Shown here: in pieces, positions 1-11,388 of the stretch
Layout: each line of letters begins with the position of its first letter
How positions within the stretch are numbered: the first letter of the stretch is position 1
Assembly: GCA_029204225.1 (NCBI GenBank)
Contig: CM055097.1
Coordinates: forward strand, 30,535,785-30,599,784
Direction: 5' to 3'
Source: Diphasiastrum complanatum
Taxonomy: Eukaryota; Streptophyta; Lycopodiopsida; Lycopodiales; Lycopodiaceae
DNA: 64,000 bases
Notes under the pieces: generated by a model
Databases searched by the model: none
Told to the model about the DNA's origin: nothing
What the model saw: the letters and a program-made list of their open reading frames with translations, nothing else
Position numbers and translations under genes: made by a program

Positions 1-1030
1 CTAAAGGCAAGAGTGATAAAATCCATGTTAATTCTCCCTGAAAAGACTCTCTCATGAATACCTATTGCAGTAAGCAGAGGCTCCGCAAGGGTCATCCACT
101 GAGTGACCATGCTTGTGCTAGGAAGTATCATGATATCCGTTGTAGATCGAACATCACGATGAATAGTATAACGAGGCGACTGGGATGTATCTGTGGAAGA
201 CATGATGATCGGAAATGAAAAGTAATATGCACGAGTGAATAACAAAAAATAGTTCAAAAGGTTTGGAAGGCTTTGGTCACTCAAAATATTGGCAAGAGCC
301 TCGCTAGCACGTGAGGAATGAATCGAATTTAGCCAACTTATAGGTGAATTTGGAGGGTCCATTACACTGAATACTAGTTTGGCTAATCAATTCTGAACAA
401 AAATTTGTAGGCATGTACAGTACTGTGAAAATAGGCTAAAAAAATCTTGGCGAAGGTTTCTGAGGCTCTAAACCTATCCGGCAAACGTTTTTTAGGGGTT
501 GGCGAAGGATGAACCTTCGCCCAAGAGGGTCCTTCGCCCAAGTACTGTCATAAATGCAATTTTTCAAGATCTGAAGCTATGGCCAACCTAATTTTGACAT
601 TTTAAGACCATCTAGCATGTCAACGAAGGTTCCTAAGGAGAGTAAGGTGTTCGGCAAAGGTTCTCAAAATGGCATATTGCTGATCATTCGCCTAACTCAA
701 AAAAGGTACTGTTTTTGGAAAAGAACCTTCGCCCAACTCAGTATAGATATATCTGAAGTGGAAGTATAGTCTGAAAGCTCAGCAAAGGTTTATGATACTG
801 TATAGGCAACATATGATCGAAACAGTGATTTTATAAGTCATTTTTCATCAAAAATATTGTCCTTCCTTTTTCCATGTTGATGACTTTTCTGACTTTTGCT
901 CATCAGTCTTTTCTCGGTTTTTTTTTTGTTTTGTTTTTACTATCAAATCCAAACAAAAACTTAACAATTAAATATTAAAAACAAAAAATTGAAAAACAAA
1001 TAAAATTAAAAATCAATTAGATCATGCTTG
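1..1030. other. AT-rich non-coding, 3' part of a minus-strand gypsy element
   Basis: No coding region is visible. The stretch lies on the 3' side of the minus-strand integrase remnant, so it is probably the untranslated 3' region of that element. A short motif, GGCGAAGG or its complement CCTTCGCC, recurs at about 441, 501, 514, 531 and 727, with decayed forms near 604 and 652. Positions 501-521 form a perfect 8-bp inverted repeat with a 5-nt loop. Positions 900-1020 are extremely A/T-rich. No second LTR is seen before the window edge. Confidence 0.4.
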
Positions 1031-1460
1031 CTAAACTGGCGGAGCAGGCTGCCAAAACTTGCGTAATCGGCTACCATTCATCGGAGTATCAAATCGTTTT
1101 CCATCCAAGTGTTCAAGAATTATTGTGCCATAGTTCAGAATTTCCTTTACTTTATACGGGCCTTCACTGATAAACTTCAATTTTTTCTTGATCAGCTTGG
1201 TTTTGTACATTAGTCCAAGATCTCCTGCTTTCAGATCTTTTTTGTGCAATCGATGATCGTGCCATGCCTTTTGGCGGGCTTTCTCTGCTGCTAATGCATG
1301 AACTACCATCAATCGTGTTTCACATAATTTGTGCAATGCTTCATGACGGAGTTCTAAAGACTTATCATCATTTAACCATTTTGTTGCCGCTATCGTAAAG
1401 ATGGGATTAAAAATTCAATCGGCATGACAACATCTTGACCATAAACAACAAACATGCTGC
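1031..1460 (-). pseudogene. Ty3/gypsy integrase C-terminal fragment
   Basis: The minus-strand reading frame ends in a typical gypsy integrase C-terminal domain: a basic stretch, then KAGDLGLMYK, GPYKVKEIL, and a closing NGSRLRKFW block. Upstream, a frame-interrupted segment near 1385-1440 reads YGQDVVMPIEF, the usual 'YG..A..P.E' motif just before that domain. There is no integrase core, RNase H or reverse transcriptase. The primer-binding site sits only about 20-40 bp from the broken integrase, so gag and most of pol have been removed by an internal deletion. The integrase family is clear; the exact lineage (Athila-, Tat- or Reina-like) is not. Confidence 0.75.
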
Positions 1461-1481
1461 AAACTGAAAAATTGGCATAGC

Positions 1482-1499
1482 TCCCCGACATCGACGCCA
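1482..1499 (-). promoter_or_regulatory. LTR-retrotransposon primer-binding site
   Basis: On the minus strand this reads TGGCGTCGATGTCGGGGA. It closely resembles the TGGCGCCGTTGCCGGGGA-type primer-binding site common in plant gypsy elements. It lies 4 bases inside the end of the LTR at 1504-2232, as expected for a minus-strand element. Confidence 0.6.
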
Positions 1500-1503
1500 A
1501 AAT

Positions 1504-2232
1504 TGTAGTGGGTTTCTTTCCTTGCCTAACCTCAATCCAAGATCTAATCAATCTAGCATCAAAGAGATGAAGTTAGTTGTCACGCATAGATTTGTTCCCA
1601 TGAGAGTGATAGTATAGTTCAGATTTCAGCATGAATGGAAGATTCACATCTAACTCTAACATCCATTCACACTACATCCACTAACACTAGATCCACAACA
1701 AGATAGCTTACTCTTTCGCTCTCTCCCTTTCTTCCTCATAAAAAGTATAATAATATGCAATCCCAATAACAATCAAATCCAACAATTAGCAAAACACAAA
1801 TAAGCATGAGAGATAGAGGAAAAGTGATAGAGAGCAAAGACATTCCACATCCACTTCACAAGAGAACCAATTTGCTTGTATTGAAGAAAAGATGGAACAT
1901 GTGTAGGAACTCGAGTTGGTTCCTTCTTATATAGAGAGGAGGACCCTGGCCTCTGAATCCTATTGGTCCATTTCTGTCTCCCTAATTATTCAAATTTAAA
2001 AAAGAGTGAGAACCATCCAAATTGGAAGGAAACCCAACTTTATTCACTGAATTGACATTTAGGCCCTGTGACATTAAAAGTCCCACAAAAAGGCCTAAAG
2101 TCCTTTTATTGACTTTCAACTAATCAAATCTCTATGTGATCATCGGGTTGGACTTACACACGTAGGGTGCCAAATCCCTCTCACTTATTAACTAGGGTTA
2201 GGGTTGCCTTGGGATCCGCAAACCCTTCAACA
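1504..2232 (-). repeat. Gypsy 5' LTR, minus orientation
   Basis: Read on the minus strand, the segment begins TGTTGAAGGGTTTG and ends CCCACTACA, so it has TG...CA ends. It is followed directly by a primer-binding site. Length is 729 bp. The mate LTR is not in the window, so the target duplication cannot be checked. A diverged copy of part of it appears at 2880-3110 (shared phrases such as 'caaatccaacaat' and 'gagagatagagga'). Confidence 0.55.
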
Positions 2233-3140
2233 AATAAGCTTTGCTATGGACTTGCACTTGAACATGTGCTATGTCTTGGGTATGATGAGAGAGTGTCTTG
2301 CCACGTTGGCAGGTATGATGTCTATATGATTTCAGCATGATAGTTTGAAAATCGTTCATTCTGATTTTATAAAGACAAGAAAACTATTTGGCAAGTCCCA
2401 AATAATCAGCTATTGATGAAAATATGAAAGAAATAATTCATGACAAAATAAAAAAGAAACACAAACATGCTAGGACTAACTGACACCTTTCCATAGACAT
2501 AGCAAAAAAGAGATTATGAAATAGAATACATTAGTATAATAAAGGCTTCGAGTAAAAAACATTAATAAGATGATGTTATAAAAACTAATTAGACAGATCT
2601 AGAGTCATCAATTATTGGGTAATGTTTTTCTTTCAAATTTCATTTGAGTTGCTAATCAATTGAAGTTGATATACACAAAATGAGAAATAGTCTCAATTTA
2701 TTTGGATTTGTCTTTTTGGGAATGACCATTGATGTTCTTCCATTGTAGAGACTTTTCTTCACCCAACTTCAAACATTATTTCCAAGCAAGACAAGGCAAA
2801 CAAGATAGGAACTGTATTCTACTTTCATGTCATGTAGTAGTTTGGTCCCAAGGGAGCAAAGCTTATTCACGAGATGTTATGAAAGCTTGATAATCTAACC
2901 CTAATATCCATTAACTTTAATCTCCAATGATCAACTTACTTTCCCCCCTCTTCTTTCTTTCTCACACAAATAGCACACAATGACATTCAAATCCAACAAT
3001 CAGCAAAAGCAAATAATAGAAAGATAACAATACTATGAGAGAGATAGAGGAAGAGGAGAAGCAAAGACATCCAATTGCCAAAATGGTAGAATCACCACCT
3101 TCCTTTGGTTGAATATAAAACATGAAGGACATGGTACCAC
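2233..3140. other. Non-coding; diverged LTR-like segment
   Basis: No gene is seen. Positions 2880-3110 share order and wording with part of the LTR at 1650-1950 (a TCT-rich block, then 'aatccaacaat', then 'gagagatagagga'). This suggests an older related LTR fragment. The rest is AT-rich unique-looking DNA. Confidence 0.35.
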
Positions 3141-3263
3141 CAAGGTTGCATCGAATCGCAGTTCGAACCGCCTTTTACGGTTCGAACCATCGAACCGTTC
3201 AAACCCGGTTCGAACCGTCTGTCCCTAAAGCGATTCCATCGGCCGTCGGAATTCTGTTTGGGC

Positions 3264-3404
<141 letters not shown>

Positions 3405-3585
3405 TGTGCACTCAAGAGTCAGCACTCTATGTGCACTATGCATTTGCCATTCAAATTGTGTGTGTGATTGTGTGATATTGTGTGTGTGTGTGTCCACTGT
3501 CTTTTGATGTGTACAGTGTGTGTGAGTGAATCAGTGAGTGTGTGTGAGAGAGAGAGAGTGTGTGTGTGTGATATTATGATATTGT

Positions 3586-3592
<7 letters not shown>

Positions 3593-3646
<54 letters not shown>
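3593..3646. repeat. (TG)n microsatellite
   Basis: About 54 bp of TG, preceded from 3460 by imperfect TG/GA tracts. It probably arose by expansion of the same low-complexity zone as the neighbouring GA arrays. Confidence 0.95.
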
Positions 3647-3648
<2 letters not shown>

Positions 3649-3915
3649 TTTTGAGATGTGTGCACACTGTACTGTGAGTTTATGTGAGGCTTGAGCACTG
3701 AGATTGTGTGTGTGTGTGGGCAATGGGCATTGTGAGATGGGTGTGGGACCTAGGTAGCTACTTAGTTAGAAGTTAGAACTTAGAACTTAGAAGCTAGGAG
3801 CTAGTGACTAGTCTGAGTTAGTTGTTACTAGTTAGTACTAAGTAGTTACTAGATAGTAGAGTCCAGTTAGAACTTAGAACTTAGAAGTTAGAACTTAGAG
3901 AGATTTGTAGACTGT

Positions 3916-3918
<3 letters not shown>

Positions 3919-3970
<52 letters not shown>

Positions 3971-3995
3971 GGGGAGGGGGGGGGGGGGGAGGGGG
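3919..3995. repeat. Compound (GT)n-(GA)n-(G)n repeat
   Basis: GT repeats run directly into GA repeats and then into a G-rich run that ends just upstream of the transposase ATG at 4000. The order GA-then-G matches the array at 3266-3404. Confidence 0.95.
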
Positions 3996-3999
3996 CACC

Positions 4000-6900
4000 A
4001 TGCCGACGGATAGGGATCCCTTGTGGGATCACGTCACCATCGCTGCGGCCTATGGCACATCGGGCACGAAGAGATGGACTTGCAGATATTGTCACCAGTC
4101 TTACATTGGAGGGCCCACATGCATCAGGGCACATTTGTTACGTTTGAGGGGGTACGAGATTGCCCCTTGCATGCACGCTCCTGACAGGCTACTCACTCTT
4201 GTCGCATCGGAGGAGGTTGGCCGTTCGAAGATGGGGCCCAGACCGAGAGGTAAACATTCAACTCTAAGACTCTTACACTTCAAAGTTCAAACATTGATCA
4301 AGTTTTAAGTCTTAACTTTTAGCTCACATGATACATCAAGTTTGAAGTTTCAATTTCATTGATCATCTAGTTTCTAAATTGTATTGTAATTTCAAATTTG
4401 TCTTTTCTGGCAGATCGAGATGCAGTCACGGCGACACAACCAGAGGCCACCACATCATGCCCCCTAGTTGCCATCCGCTCACCCCTCGCTTCCCATGGCC
4501 CAGAGGACAGAGCTGCAGATGAGGCAGGGCCCAGTACCCGGCCTGACTTGCCTTCTGGTGTAGGATCTTTGACACCACCTCCAGCCATGACCATACCGGC
4601 ACCACATCATCCACCTGAGGGAGGGAGAGGTAGACGCGGCTGCACTACACAGATGGGGGCTAGGGAGAACTATGTGTCCAGCTTCGCTCCCAGAGCCATG
4701 GCAGAGGCAGAGGTTGTCGTTTGACAATTGTTCTACACCTGTGATCTGCCATTTCTTTTGGCTAGGACCTCGGCATGGAGGAGGGCGATGAGTGCGGTGA
4801 GTGCAATTGGGCAGGTGTGGCAGGGGCCATCTTGCGAGCACCTGAGGACAAAGGGGCTTCTTGATGAGTGGGCTTCTGTTGACCATAAGCTAGAGCCTCT
4901 CAGGAAGGCATGGGCCTAGTACGTACTACTTGCTTCTAACTTTATCTACTCTAAACTTTAAAGACTTTATGATGATTGTTAAAACTTAAATTGCAGGCGT
5001 TAATTATAAATTACTTGTTAATTGCAATTTGCAGGCTGCAGCTAGCTATTTATGTTTAATCATGAATATTCAAATGATCATTTATCATTGGAATTTGCCA
5101 TGAAATTTGAATTACAATTTACAATTTAAGAATCCTAATTCCTCTTAGATCTATCATGAATCATGATTCATCTTGTTTTGTCACCTGTAAGTAAGTCATG
5201 ACCATGGTCCATCGACTTGTCACTTGTCACTTGTGAACTTTCAACTAGGTATGGTTGCACCATCATATCTGATGGTTGGAGCGATACGAGGAGGCGCCAC
5301 ATATTGAATATCCTGGTGTCTTCGTGCATGGGGACGATGTTTCTCAGAGCCATCGACACCTCTGGGGAGGCAGTCACGGGCGAGTCGATGTTCTCACATA
5401 TTCGAGCTGCCATTGAGGAGGTCGGACCTGTTGTACAGGTATATATATTATACTTATTACAATTTACGGTTTACGGTTTACCTATAATGTTAAAACTTAA
5501 ATGGTATTAGGTTACAGGTAATTACTAGTTTGTAAATGTCAATGTTGAATGTTCATTGTTCAATGGCGATTTCGGATTGATTAACAGTAGATTATAGTTC
5601 ACTAAAGTCTAAGCAGTTGCCATTGAGCACTTGAGTCATTGCACATTGCATTGTATGGTTGTGCAAGTGGTCACAGATAATGCATCAAACTGCGTCTCCA
5701 TGGGTAGGCTCATTAATGAGACCTACCCCCACATCTTTTGGACACCTTGTGCTGCACTGCCTAGACTTGTTGGTCGAGGATGTGGCCAAGATTCCATGGA
5801 TTGCAAAGGTGGTGCATACTGCATGGTTCTTGGTGAGATTTGTCACCAAGAAGCCTAGGGTCCTAGCCATGTTCAGGAGACAGTCCACCTTGGATGTCTT
5901 GAGACCTGTCCCCATCAGGTATGCAAGTTGCAGCTCAAATTTGATTCTTGAATGCGCTTCTGTAGACTGTTGGAACTTGGTAAGTATTTACTATTTATTG
6001 TTTAGTTAGTAGTGGTAAATATTTCATGCAATGATGCATGTGCCATGTATTGTCTTGACTCTTGACTCTTGTCAGAAGTTAGAACTTAGAATTTGTCACT
6101 TGTGTGGGATGTGCCCTATCATCTATGCAGGTTTGCATTTATGTTCTTGGTCCTGGAACGACTGCTGAAAGTTCATCAGGTCTTGAGGCAGATGGTTGTT
6201 GCTCTTGACTGGGTGCAGTGGGGGCCATCACAGGAGCCCAAGAGTAAGAGATTCGAGCGGACCGTTATGCATTCACCATTTTGGGATGAGGCTCAATCCA
6301 TTGTGGTGGGCCTATAGCCCATCTACACTGTCCTGTGCCTTACAGATTGAGAAGGTTGCACATTGGGCCTCTTGTATGAGTTCATGGACAGGTTGGGCGA
6401 GCAGTTGAGGCTTTGCACGACCATTAGTCCAGAGAGGTATTATGTATATCAAGAATCAAGATTCAAATTTAAAATGTAGTATGTAGAAAGTAGTATGCAG
6501 TATGTACTATGATGATTAATCCATCATGTACATTGTACTATATTGTATAATTATTACTATGTCTTGACTCTTGAATCTTAATTCTTGCAGGCTTATGGAG
6601 GTCTGGCTCCTTTGGTTGAGCAGGTGGGAGTGGTTTCATAGGCCCCTGCATGCCATGGCCCACATACTCCATCCACTTTGGAGGAATGAGGAGCATTTCA
6701 TAGATAGGGAGCTCAGGAATGGCTGGAATGCCTATATCTCCCAAGTTTATCCTGATGTACGCGAGCAGGATAACCTGTTGGATGAGCTTCAGATTTTCAG
6801 ATAGGAGACCTTGGAATTCGCCATTGGCCCGGCGCTTTTGAGAGAGGGTAATAAACTGACCATGTGGCATGGTCCATTACCGTTTAAACTTGTTACTTCA

Positions 6901-7850
6901 CATTTTACTGCACAGTTAGTCAATCATATTGTAACTTGTTGGAACTGGGAACTTGGTTGCATCTTGCAAGTTGCTAGTAGTAAGTACTAACTACCCCTTG
7001 AACTGTGATTCAGGCCAGCTACATCCCGTGTCATGGTGGTCAAAGTTTGGGGTTGATGTCCCCAAATTACATCGCCTTTCCATCAGGATTCTCTCACAGG
7101 ACTGCACTGCAGTCGCTTGTGAGAGGAACTGGAGTGTCCATTCCATGATTTACACGAAGAAGAGGAATCGACTATGATCAGCGCAGTTGGAGAGGTTGGT
7201 GTACGTACGCGCCAACCTGAGACTTTTAGGTAGACTCCAAACCACCGCAAAGCCTATCCAGGTAACTTGTATATCGTAAATTATAATTTCTAAATTCTAA
7301 CATGTGATCCATCATCCCAAGTGGCAGGACCCAGTTGGCAATTAGTAGATACTATTATACTAAATAGATCATATTACATACTACATACTACATAGTAGAT
7401 ACTAGACTGTACTATGTAGCTAGATTTTAACTTTTGTTGGGACTCGGCCCTCCAAATTTTGTTAAATTTTCTTGATTTCAATGTGCATTATGACATGTGC
7501 ATAGATTAATCCCGATCTGATCGATGTGGCAAAGGTTCCAAAGTTGTCACCGAGAGACCAGTCAGAGGAGGACGTGTACGCATTCCTCCCTGAGGAGGCC
7601 ATATAGAGTGCAGGTGAGAAATTAAGATTGTCTAAGTAGTAAGGTGACAGGTCTTGAATTAAATTTTTGAAGTTTGAAGTTACTAATTATCATAAATTGT
7701 AATTTACTAATTTGCAGGCATTGTGCAGGGCCTGTCACTCGAGCAGAGCGTAGGAGGAGGGCAGGAGAGGCTAGTAGCTCCCGTGCTCATAGCCCCAAGG
7801 ATGAGTCTGAGTCTGAGTCTGAGGCATTGTCAAGGTCAGAGTCCTTATAG
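4000..7850 (+). pseudogene. hAT transposase (BED finger, DUF659, hAT dimerisation), disrupted
   Basis: A multi-exon transposase gene can be traced. Exon 1 (4000-4249, ATG after the G run) encodes a BED zinc finger: aromatic W, CRYC, GGPT, AHL, then a final C. It splices in phase at GT 4250 to an exon at 4414 with a Pro/Ala-rich linker. An exon near 4768 gives the start of the DUF659 region. 5249-5438 reads YGCTIISDGWSDTRRR, the DUF659 hallmark; about 5668-5935 reads VVTDNASNC and [12 protein letters not shown]. 6131-6400 and 6590-6870 hold the helical middle, and about 7015-7230 holds the C-terminal dimerisation motif (VACERNWSVHS, KKRNRL). A 2-base loss after 'TPCAA' near 5755 breaks the frame, a stop interrupts the dimerisation domain near 7176, and other stops follow. 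It would have cut and pasted its element; this copy cannot. Superfamily is secure, exact exon edges less so. Confidence 0.85.
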
Positions 7851-7936
7851 GAGGAGGCATTAGAGGAGTTCCAAGCACCAAAAGGGCTATTTATCAAGAT
7901 GCTTTTATTGAGTATTCAACTATTCAATGTACATGT

Positions 7937-8699
7937 TGATAAATTTTACAGTTTTTAGGACAATAATGATTGTATTTTACAATCGTAGAGAGTTATTGGT
8001 TGCTTAATCAATGAATCTATCAAGTTCTACACATTAGATCTTGATCTAGATTCACTACACTTGGATTTAAGCAAGAGCAATGGATCAACACATCATTTTT
8101 TAGTGAGAGCGGCCTCACACGTGTGGAGTACTGTCCACTGTACGGCCTGCACCTGAAACAACAAGTACAATGATACTAGATAGCAATCATACATAAAAAT
8201 CACAAGACAAATGACTAGAAACCTCACAAAAGTGTAGAGTGCAAAAGTCTCATCAATCTTCTTAGCAAAATGATGATCCTTTTACATCCATGAGTCTGGT
8301 ACAATACAGCAGGCCTTCACACGTGTGAAGAGTGCCACATCACTCAGATCTATCCATTTGATCCATCCTTGATCCTTATCCAATAGTTGACCTTCTAGAA
8401 TATGACTAAAATCCAAAAAGCTAGTCTCCTAGAATATAGGAATATTCCCTACAAAATAGGATCTAAGGAAAATGGCTAATTTGTAGGTGACTAGTCAACT
8501 TGACTAAAAACTAGTCATTTCATGTTCACACCAACTAGAATGATACAAAATCAATTTGGATATATACAAACATGAAAAGTACATCCTTTCACACGTAGGA
8601 ACAGGCTCCACACGTGTGAAATCAGATCATCAACATATTCTAATGTTTGATCAATATTTACATGAACCAATGTCAAGTGAGAAGTGACAATTTTCAACA
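7937..8699 (-). repeat. Solo LTR of a copia family with CACACGTGTG palindromes
   Basis: Read on the minus strand it begins TGTTGAAAATTGTCAC and ends AAAATTTATCA. It is flanked on both sides by CATGT (7932-7936 and 8700-8704), a perfect 5-bp target duplication. Length is 763 bp with no internal region, so the element was reduced by LTR-LTR recombination. It is recognisably the same family as the LTRs at 29969-30822 and 41754-42421. Palindromes CACACGTGTG lie at 8116-8125, 8318-8327 and 8609-8618. It interrupts DNA that otherwise joins at 'tgtacatgtggccc'. Confidence 0.88.
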
Positions 8700-8887
8700 C
8701 ATGTGGCCCAACAAAGTTTTTACACCTGTGAAAGAACGTAATGTTGTTTGTCGGTCTAAAAAAATTTGGAGTTTTCCGGTAATATTTTGAACATTTCGAA
8801 ACTCCTGCTAGGCAGAATTTGGAGTTGTGATTTGACAACACTTGCTGCCCGCAAGACTCCTAACTGCCCGACTCTTAAAACTTATGG

Positions 8888-9172
8888 TTAGTAGTAATAT
8901 ATTTTGAACAAAGCATAGTTAAGCAAAATTACATGTTTTAAAGAGGGCCAACCTACAAGAAGCTGCAAAACATCACTCTCACAGGCTTCAATCTGCATGA
9001 GGATTTCTTCGTTTATGGATGAAATGATGATTGTCATTGCGTGTTCATCTTTTTTGATCCATTCAGCTCTCCTTGGTTCTCCCTCTAGAGGCTTTTTTTT
9101 TTCTGTGAGATCGATCACTGACCATATTCCTTCACCCTTCAAGAGTGTTTTGATTTCGAACTTTTAATCCTG
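8888..9172 (-). pseudogene. Copia gag N-terminal fragment
   Basis: The minus-strand frame reads GEGIWSVIDLTEKKKP, then AEWIKKDEHAMTIIISSINEE. This is the pattern of the Ty1/copia gag (UBN2/DUF4219) region, where 'W..i.g', a proline-rich gap and 'W..kd..a...I..si' follow one another. The gag is cut off after about 70 residues, near 8885. The preceding PBS and LTR at 9214-9649 belong to the same element. Confidence 0.65.
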
Positions 9173-9213
9173 GTCTGAATCGTTGTAGCCATATTGTGTT
9201 ATCTATTGAACCC

Positions 9214-9225
9214 GCTCTGATAACA
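9214..9225 (-). promoter_or_regulatory. Copia primer-binding site (initiator tRNA-Met type)
   Basis: On the minus strand it reads TGTTATCAGAGC, one mismatch from the TGGTATCAGAGC site complementary to the 3' end of initiator tRNA-Met. It is directly next to the LTR end TCTACA. Confidence 0.65.
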
Positions 9226-9649
9226 TGTAGATTTTCGTCTATTTTACTGATGGGGAAGGATTTCTGTGTTGCGGAATTTGCAGGACCTAGATAATCGACT
9301 ACAAATCATAGACTTTGTAGCAATCAATCAAAGATGGAAGAACTGAAAAGCATTTTGTATTTTTGCTTTTGGTTTTGAGTGAGTTGTTCAGTGTCTCGCT
9401 CGTTGGTGGCCTTTGACGCTCCTCTTACAGAATTGCTATGTTTTGCTCATTGGCATACTTTCATGCATAGCTTCTCCCTCTTCATCATACATAATCAATG
9501 TGCATTTTATCCTATATTTATCTCAACAGGTGAGATTACAAGATAGATCAACAACAAATTACAAGAGTATTTATCTCAACAGGTGAGATTACAAGATAGA
9601 TCAACAACAAATTACAAGAGAGGTTTAATGTTAATATGTTGGCTAGCCA
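9226..9649 (-). repeat. Copia 5' LTR, minus orientation
   Basis: The inner edge is fixed by the adjacent primer-binding site: the minus strand ends ...AATCTACA. The outer edge near 9649 is a guess, because no partner LTR is in the window. It contains the perfect 53-bp tandem duplication at 9515-9620. Confidence 0.45.
9515..9620. repeat. Perfect 53-bp tandem duplication
   Basis: The unit starting 'tatttatctcaacaggtgag' and ending 'attacaagag' occurs twice back to back (9515-9567 and 9568-9620) with no mismatch. This points to a recent duplication inside the LTR. Confidence 0.95.
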
Positions 9650-9907
9650 CCCTCTGATAATGTTGGCTAGGCACTGAAATTTTCATTTCTTACTTGCAAT
9701 TTTTTACTTACAGATTGTGTAAGAGTATTGCATTGCTGAGCTCTTTAGGTTGTGTAGAATGTTCTTGGTGGAAATTAAATCTCTGATAGTCTCGGACTGA
9801 TATTTCAGCGATAAGCAAAATATCTATTAGAGATCAACCCGCATTTTTTCTTGGATATGTTTTGTTTTTCCATGCATGCATCTAACTGGTTGTTAGTGAT
9901 CTCGTTC

Positions 9908-10506
9908 TAATGAAGGCTTCACCAATCATAATTGGTGGTCGTCCTACATTCCTGTAGGAAAAAAGGCCTCAAGTTCTCGAGGTAGGTATTATCCAAGTAT
10001 TTTTGGGAACGTATTTTGAACATTATGCACCTTTTGAAATTTGAATCTTTTGGGTATTGTGGGTTGCTGGGTTAGCAGGCAGAGGGCGAATTCTTCTAGG
10101 TCGAGGTTATCGCCTATACCAGAATGATGGGATGCGCGGACGAGAATACTTTGGTGGGCGTGGGCAAGGGCAAACCACTGGACAGGATCGTGAACTGGAT
10201 GTATACTTTAGAGGCAGAGGCTCGAGAACTACACGTGGTGGTCATCAGAATCATGGTGCGACTGAGAGCAGCATTCCGAGTACTGAAAACCATAGACGAT
10301 ATGATCTTCAAGGATTCAATAGTTCAAGGCCATAGCAACGTGGTGTGGGGAATCATCACGCAACACGAAATGGATCAGCTCCCCCTACTGGGTCTACTTG
10401 TGACAGGTTCAAAAGAGCTATTCAATATACACCACAGGATCCATTGTTGTTATCAAGTTGGAGTGGCGTGAGGCTGAAGCTACCAGGTAGCCTGCCCCGT
10501 ACCTAA
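9908..10506 (+). pseudogene. G3BP-like (NTF2/RRM, RGG-box) gene fragment
   Basis: The first piece (about 9908-9981) reads KASPIIIGGRPTFL followed by a stop and EKRPQ. That matches the end of the RRM in plant G3BP-like stress-granule proteins, which run 'ASP..I.GR...VEEKR'. A plausible GT donor follows at 9982 and an AG acceptor at 10078. The second piece (10079-10506) is Gly/Arg-rich: YQNDGMRGREYFGGRGQGQ, FRGRGSRTTRGG, like the RGG box that follows the RRM in that family. It has an in-frame TAG at 10333-10335 and reads on to TAA at 10504-10506. The valine expected before EEKR is replaced by a stop. An intron is retained, so this is a DNA-level copy and not a processed one. Upstream NTF2 and RRM exons are absent. 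Confidence 0.55.
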
Positions 10507-11388
10507 TTCAAAGGATACAAAATACATATAGATTTATTTATTACTTAAAGAAGAATAGGAGCCACGCCTGCGCGATTGCCTGATGAATGCGCGACTGTCT
10601 GATGAATAGATACCGAGGATGATGTAGCTTGCACGCAGCCGCTGCACCATGCACTTTTAACATAAAAATACTTATCAATTAAAGATGCCAAGCTGCCAGA
10701 CTTCCTCGCACGACTACCTCGCAATTTGCCTCCTGAATTCAAAACCTGGATTAAAAAATATATATATATGTATTTATGTATTTAAGCACTGACTCATCAA
10801 AGGTTCTCTCTTGCCGCACCTGCAAAACATAGAGCAATCTAAGAATGACACCTTGACCTTTATGATTCATGCATATCATATATGCCATCAACTAATGACG
10901 ATTATTATCCTATCCTTCCACTTTTAAGAGATTTATCGACACATTTATCTCTATTTGAAACACATGGTAGCAATGAGTCTCTGGTCTCTTAATGGAAGCA
11001 TGTATGCCTATCATAAAGAACACCTTAGAGCACTGTGACAGAGATCATAAACTTAATAGCATTATCTACGTGCAATATTATAGGGGCATGATTTAAAAGA
11101 TAGCCAAGAAAGAGGATTAACAAAAATGGTCTAATGATATTTGCTACTTTCTTTCAAGAAGACGTTGCCAAAATATCAAATTAATAGAACTGAAACAAAT
11201 GTCTTAGAAAGAAAGGAGGATCTTCAACCACCTAAGAAGAAGACAAATACTTCTCTATTGTGTTTTTTGATGATAAACACATCTCCAAGGTTCAAGAACA
11301 TAAATATTACTATAACGAAAGAAATAGAAACAAACAAACAAACAAACAAATATTTGCTACTTTCTTTCAAGAAGATGTTGTCAGAGTG
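10507..11388. other. No recognised gene; short direct repeats
   Basis: No supported coding region. A block of about 25 bp ('atttgctactttctttcaagaag') occurs at about 11139 and again at about 11351, in the same orientation. An AAAC repeat lies just before the second copy at 11333-11350. Confidence 0.35.
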
